From contig JANLOO010000021.1 of the NCBI GenBank assembly GCA_031366605.1, positions 1-64,000 on the forward strand: 64,000 bases of DNA, in the 5' to 3' direction. This stretch comes from CALMEC01 sp031366605. Its GTDB lineage: Bacteria > Actinomycetota > Thermoleophilia > Miltoncostaeales > Miltoncostaeaceae. Under the pieces are notes generated by a model that did no database searches, was not told the origin of the DNA, and saw only the letters and a list, made by a program, of their open reading frames with translations. Shown here piece after piece: positions 61,543 to 64,000 of this stretch (position 1 is its first letter; every line of letters begins with the position of its first letter). The position numbers were made by a program, and so were the translations under genes.

Positions 61543-62541
61543 GAGCCAGCGCTTGCGGTGAAAGAACCACGCCATGACGCCGCCGATGACCCCCATGATG
61601 CCCAGCACCATGAGCGAGCCCCACCAGTGTCCGGCACCGACGAGGCCCTTGGTGTTCATCCCGTAGAACCCCGTCACCAGCGTCAACGGCAGCAAGATCG
61701 CAGACAGCAACGTCAGCACACGGATGAGATCGTTCTGACGGCTTCGGATAAACGACTCGTTGGTGGACTCGAGCGCCTCGACGACCTCCTTGGAGTTCTC
61801 GAGTTCGTCCCAAATGCGCTCGTTCTTGTCGACGATGTCATCGAAGTAGATCTCGAGGTCCTCGGGTGCGTAGCGCTGTGTCGCGCGCTCCAACCCTCGC
61901 AGCGTCGAGCGCTGCGGCTTGATGACCCTGCGGTAGTTGATGATCTCCTGCGTCGCGTTGGAGATGTCGCGCACGACCTCTTCGCTCTTGCCCTCAAAGA
62001 TCTGGTCCTCGATCCACTCCAGCTTGTGACCGATCTTGTTGAGGATGGGGAAGCAGTAGTCGTACATGCGGTCGACGATCTCGTAGAGCAGGTAGCCCGC
62101 ACCCTTGTTCATGTGACGGGCGCGATCCTCCTCGCGCGCGCTGCATTGCGCCCACAACGCCGAGAGCGGCTTGAGTGGATCTTTTGGCAGCGTGATCAGC
62201 AGGTCCTCGGCCAAGAAGACGTCGACCTCGGCTGCCTGCAGGCGTTCGGTACGCTTGTCGTAGCGCGGGAAGTGCAGGACGATGAACAGGTAGTCCGGAT
62301 ATTCGTCGATCTTGGATCGCTGTTGGCGACGCGACAGCACGTCCTCGATGTCGAGTTCATGGAAGTCGTAATTGGCAGCCAACCACTGGGCGTCGACACC
62401 GCTTGGGGACTCGATGTTGAGCCAGGTCAGCCCAAAAGCCTCGAGGCGTTGGACGTCGGCTGTGGTCCGCTCAGGCTGCGGCGGTGCGACTGAGCGACGC
62501 GCGACGCGTGTGCGGCGGATTTTGGGAAGGCTCGCCATCAT
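61540..62541 (-). CDS. corA: CorA-type magnesium/cobalt transporter
   Basis: Pentameric Mg2+ channel (333 residues). A long cytoplasmic domain with a coiled stalk helix precedes two C-terminal transmembrane helices; the selectivity signature YGMN (about 297-300) sits after helix 1. ATG 62541 or 62538. Its stop lies in the dispersed repeat. Upstream is a possible leader ORF with its own -10 box. Confidence 0.93.
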   Translation of the reverse strand: MMASLPKIRRTRVARRSVAPPQPERTTADVQRLEAFGLTWLNIESPSGVDAQWLAANYDFHELDIEDVLSRRQQRSKIDEYPDYLFIVLHFPRYDKRTERLQAAEVDVFLAEDLLITLPKDPLKPLSALWAQCSAREEDRARHMNKGAGYLLYEIVDRMYDYCFPILNKIGHKLEWIEDQIFEGKSEEVVRDISNATQEIINYRRVIKPQRSTLRGLERATQRYAPEDLEIYFDDIVDKNERIWDELENSKEVVEALESTNESFIRSRQNDLIRVLTLLSAILLPLTLVTGFYGMNTKGLVGAGHWWGSLMVLGIMGVIGGVMAWFFHRKRWL

Positions 62542-62593
62542 CGCCTCGACCGACCGCGGTGGGGCCGGAAGTCGTTGTCGTCAGACCGCTCAT
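62471..62593 (-). CDS. Possible leaderless upstream ORF overlapping corA
   Basis: ATG 62593 lies 7 nt after TATGCT and starts a 40-codon frame (MSGLTTTTSGPTAVGRGDDG onward) that is out of phase with corA and runs past its start. If transcription begins here, ribosomes would translate this first. Could be chance; composition is not strongly coding. Confidence 0.3.
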   Translation of the reverse strand: MSGLTTTTSGPTAVGRGDDGEPSQNPPHTRRASLSRTAAA

Positions 62594-62600
62594 CCCGTCA

Positions 62601-62606
62601 AGCATA
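62601..62606 (-). promoter_or_regulatory. -10 box upstream of corA
   Basis: TATGCT on the minus strand; the first ATG downstream (7 nt) opens the short ORF and corA begins about 60 nt downstream. Confidence 0.45.
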
Positions 62607-62626
62607 ACCCACGCACTCGGGGAGAC

Positions 62627-63277
62627 CTACTCGATGAGCTTGGCCCGATAGGCATAACGCGTGGCTTCAGTGCGGTTGGCGACACCGAGTTTGCGATAGA
62701 TGTTGGACAGGTGGAACTTGACGGTCTGCTCGGTCACGAAGAGCCGGTTGGCGATATCGAGGTTGGACAGTCCCTCGGCGACGAGTCGCAAGATCGACAA
62801 CTCGCGTTCGGTCAGTACATCCACGCTGACGGCTTTGGGGCCGTCAGCCTCACCACCCTCGGTCGGTGTCGCCGTCGCGGTACCACGCAGGTGCACGGTG
62901 CCTTCGACGACCTGGCGGATCGTTGAGGGCAGGTCCAGTGGGTTGATCGACTTGACGACGTAGCCATCGGCTCCGCGCTGCAGCGCCTGGTCGATGTGCT
63001 CCGAATCCTCGAACATCGACAGGATGATGACTTTCATGCCCGGGTGGTCCTGCCGGATCCTGGTGAGTGTGTCGAGCCCGTCGCCGTTGGGCATACGCAG
63101 GTCCAGGATGACCACGTCCGGCTCGATGGTGGGAAGCAGCGCGAGCATCTCGTCGCCGCTCATCGCCTCGCCCACGACTTCGATGTCAGGAGCGGTTTCG
63201 AGCGCGCGCTTGATTCCGTCCAACATCAGCCGGTGATCGTCAGCGATCGCAACCCGCATCAGCGATCGGGCTGTCAT
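62627..63277 (-). CDS. NarL/LuxR-family response regulator
   Basis: A 216-residue two-domain regulator. The receiver domain has IADDHRLML, phospho-acceptor in VVILDLRMPNGDG (Asp about 60) and the Lys switch VVKSINPLD; the LuxR-type HTH is LTERELSILRLVAEGLSNLDIANRLFVTEQTVKFHL (about 153-188). No histidine kinase is in view. ATG 63277, or 63259. Confidence 0.92.
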   Translation of the reverse strand: MTARSLMRVAIADDHRLMLDGIKRALETAPDIEVVGEAMSGDEMLALLPTIEPDVVILDLRMPNGDGLDTLTRIRQDHPGMKVIILSMFEDSEHIDQALQRGADGYVVKSINPLDLPSTIRQVVEGTVHLRGTATATPTEGGEADGPKAVSVDVLTERELSILRLVAEGLSNLDIANRLFVTEQTVKFHLSNIYRKLGVANRTEATRYAYRAKLIE

Positions 63278-63350
63278 GAGATGGACTCCATCACGTTGGC
63301 GACAGCGTACTCCACCAAGTGGACAAGACTGGCATAACCGACCAACGTGG

Positions 63351-63728
63351 TCAGCGTCGTGGACTCAGTAGACCGTGGCGTTTGATCGCGTCGGCGATCT
63401 CCGTCGCGGGCGCGCCCTTGACCAGGTACTCGGTTGCGCCGCCGGCGAGGCCGGCTTGGATCTCCTGCTCCTTGTTTCCGATCGACAGCATCAAGATCGT
63501 CAAATCGGGAAACCGCGCTTTGAGCGCGTACGTCGCCTCAACACCGTCCAGATTGGGCATCGACACGTCCATCAACACGACGTCGGGCCGATGCTCTTCT
63601 GCCAACGCGATGGCCTCTGCACCGTTGGACGCCTCAGCGAGGACCTCGATCTGGGGGTCGCGTTCGAGGAGGCGCCGGAGCACCGCTCGAAACTGGGCGT
63701 TGTCATCTGCAAGGAGAACGCGGACCAT
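63351..63728 (-). CDS. Single-domain response regulator
   Basis: A 125-residue receiver domain: VLLADDNAQFR, phospho-acceptor VVLMDVSMPNLDG (Asp about 54) and YLVKGAP with the conserved Lys. It lacks an output domain, so it acts by protein interaction or phosphotransfer. GAAAGGA upstream. Adjacent to the NarL-type gene, with 73 bp between. Confidence 0.88.
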   Translation of the reverse strand: MVRVLLADDNAQFRAVLRRLLERDPQIEVLAEASNGAEAIALAEEHRPDVVLMDVSMPNLDGVEATYALKARFPDLTILMLSIGNKEQEIQAGLAGGATEYLVKGAPATEIADAIKRHGLLSPRR

Positions 63729-63956
63729 GCCGTCCTTTCGCCGGTCGTACTTGGAGGCCGGAGGATCTGAAGGGAGCATAGGCTGCTGATTCGGCTTCGG
63801 GCCGAGACGTCCTGCTCGGTCGCCACTCGCCAAAGGTCGAGTTTGTCGGTTTTGTGGGCGGTTTTCAGTGATATCGACGTGTCATGACGCGTCCGCCACG
63901 TCGAATGCCGCAGCGACGCGGTCGCACATATGTCGGATGTAGGCAGGAGATGCCAT

Positions 63957-63962
63957 TAGAAT
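63957..63962 (+). promoter_or_regulatory. TANNNT -10 box at window end
   Basis: TAGAAT lies 7 nt before ATG 63970. No gene is seen between 63729 and this point. Confidence 0.4.
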
Positions 63963-63969
63963 GCATGGG

Positions 63970-64000
63970 ATGCGGGACACCGAAGCCACCCACCACGAGC
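63970..64000 (+). CDS. Possible start of a truncated gene
   Basis: ATG 63970 opens MRDTEATHHE, cut by the window end. The only support is the TAGAAT box at leaderless spacing. A competing ATG at 63965 is in another frame. Confidence 0.3.
   Translation, partial: MRDTEATHHE

Overview
The window is a high-GC (roughly two-thirds G+C by eye), gene-dense bacterial chromosome segment, almost entirely core housekeeping genes. Several features point to a deep-branching actinobacterium, most likely Thermoleophilia-like (inference, no 16S present): a PafB-PafC type double WYL regulator, a SepIVA-like coiled-coil gene after coaD, F420/PPOX and DUF3352 families, the futalosine-pathway enzyme MqnE, frequent GTG/TTG starts with GTGA/ATGA stop-start overlaps, and many starts lying 6-9 nt after a TANNNT box (leaderless transcription). 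No tRNA, rRNA, CRISPR array, insertion sequence or prophage was seen.

Layout. 1-2.1 kb: a PPOX-fold protein, a decayed gene and a DUF1361 membrane protein. 2.2-5.6 kb: hisC-aroF-tyrA (histidine/aromatic amino acids). 5.6-9.4 kb (minus): secreted FG-GAP protein, an approximately 700-bp gene-poor stretch with a tandem repeat and a terminated structured-RNA candidate, then an alpha/beta hydrolase and a membrane protein. 9.4-13 kb: an unknown protein, then aroA-cmk-plsC. 13-15.1 kb: an accessory islet with a C5 cytosine methyltransferase and a Vsr endonuclease. 15.1-21.8 kb: der, a DUF3352 lipoprotein, metK, a 27-residue membrane peptide, priA. 21.9-29.8 kb: unknown gene, def-fmt-rsmB-rpe and ribD-ribE-ribBA-ribH. 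30.1-31 kb: a small zinc-finger/HTH-like protein converging on rpmB.

31-46.4 kb is a long conserved block: recG-rsmD-coaD-sepIVA-like-DUF177-rpmF-plsX-acpP-rnc-smc-ftsY-methyltransferase-ffh-rpsP-KH-rimM-trmD-rplS. It links ribosome assembly, lipid synthesis, chromosome segregation and the SRP pathway. 46.4-50.3 kb holds rnhB, yraN, comM and dprA; yraN and comM diverge from a region packed with near-palindromic TGTG(A/T)CA sites. 50.2-57.5 kb: WYL regulator, UbiA-type prenyltransferase, NUDIX hydrolase, MarR-like regulator, several unknown genes and mqnE. 57.9-63.7 kb (minus): ABC transporter pair, ferredoxin, phosphomannomutase, HIT protein, corA and two NarL-type response regulators.

Most notable non-coding signals: (i) an operator array between yraN and comM spaced near two helical turns, with a closely matching pair of sites in front of the zinc-finger/HTH gene at 30.1 kb; (ii) a roughly 106-bp repeat present at 2.2 kb and 61.5 kb, with a hairpin that shows a compensatory base-pair change; (iii) a minus-strand structured RNA ending in a strong intrinsic terminator near 7.73 kb; (iv) a consistent leaderless promoter grammar; (v) two 80-bp tandem units near 7.3 kb. 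Functional calls rest on recognition of protein families from sequence; no database search was possible.
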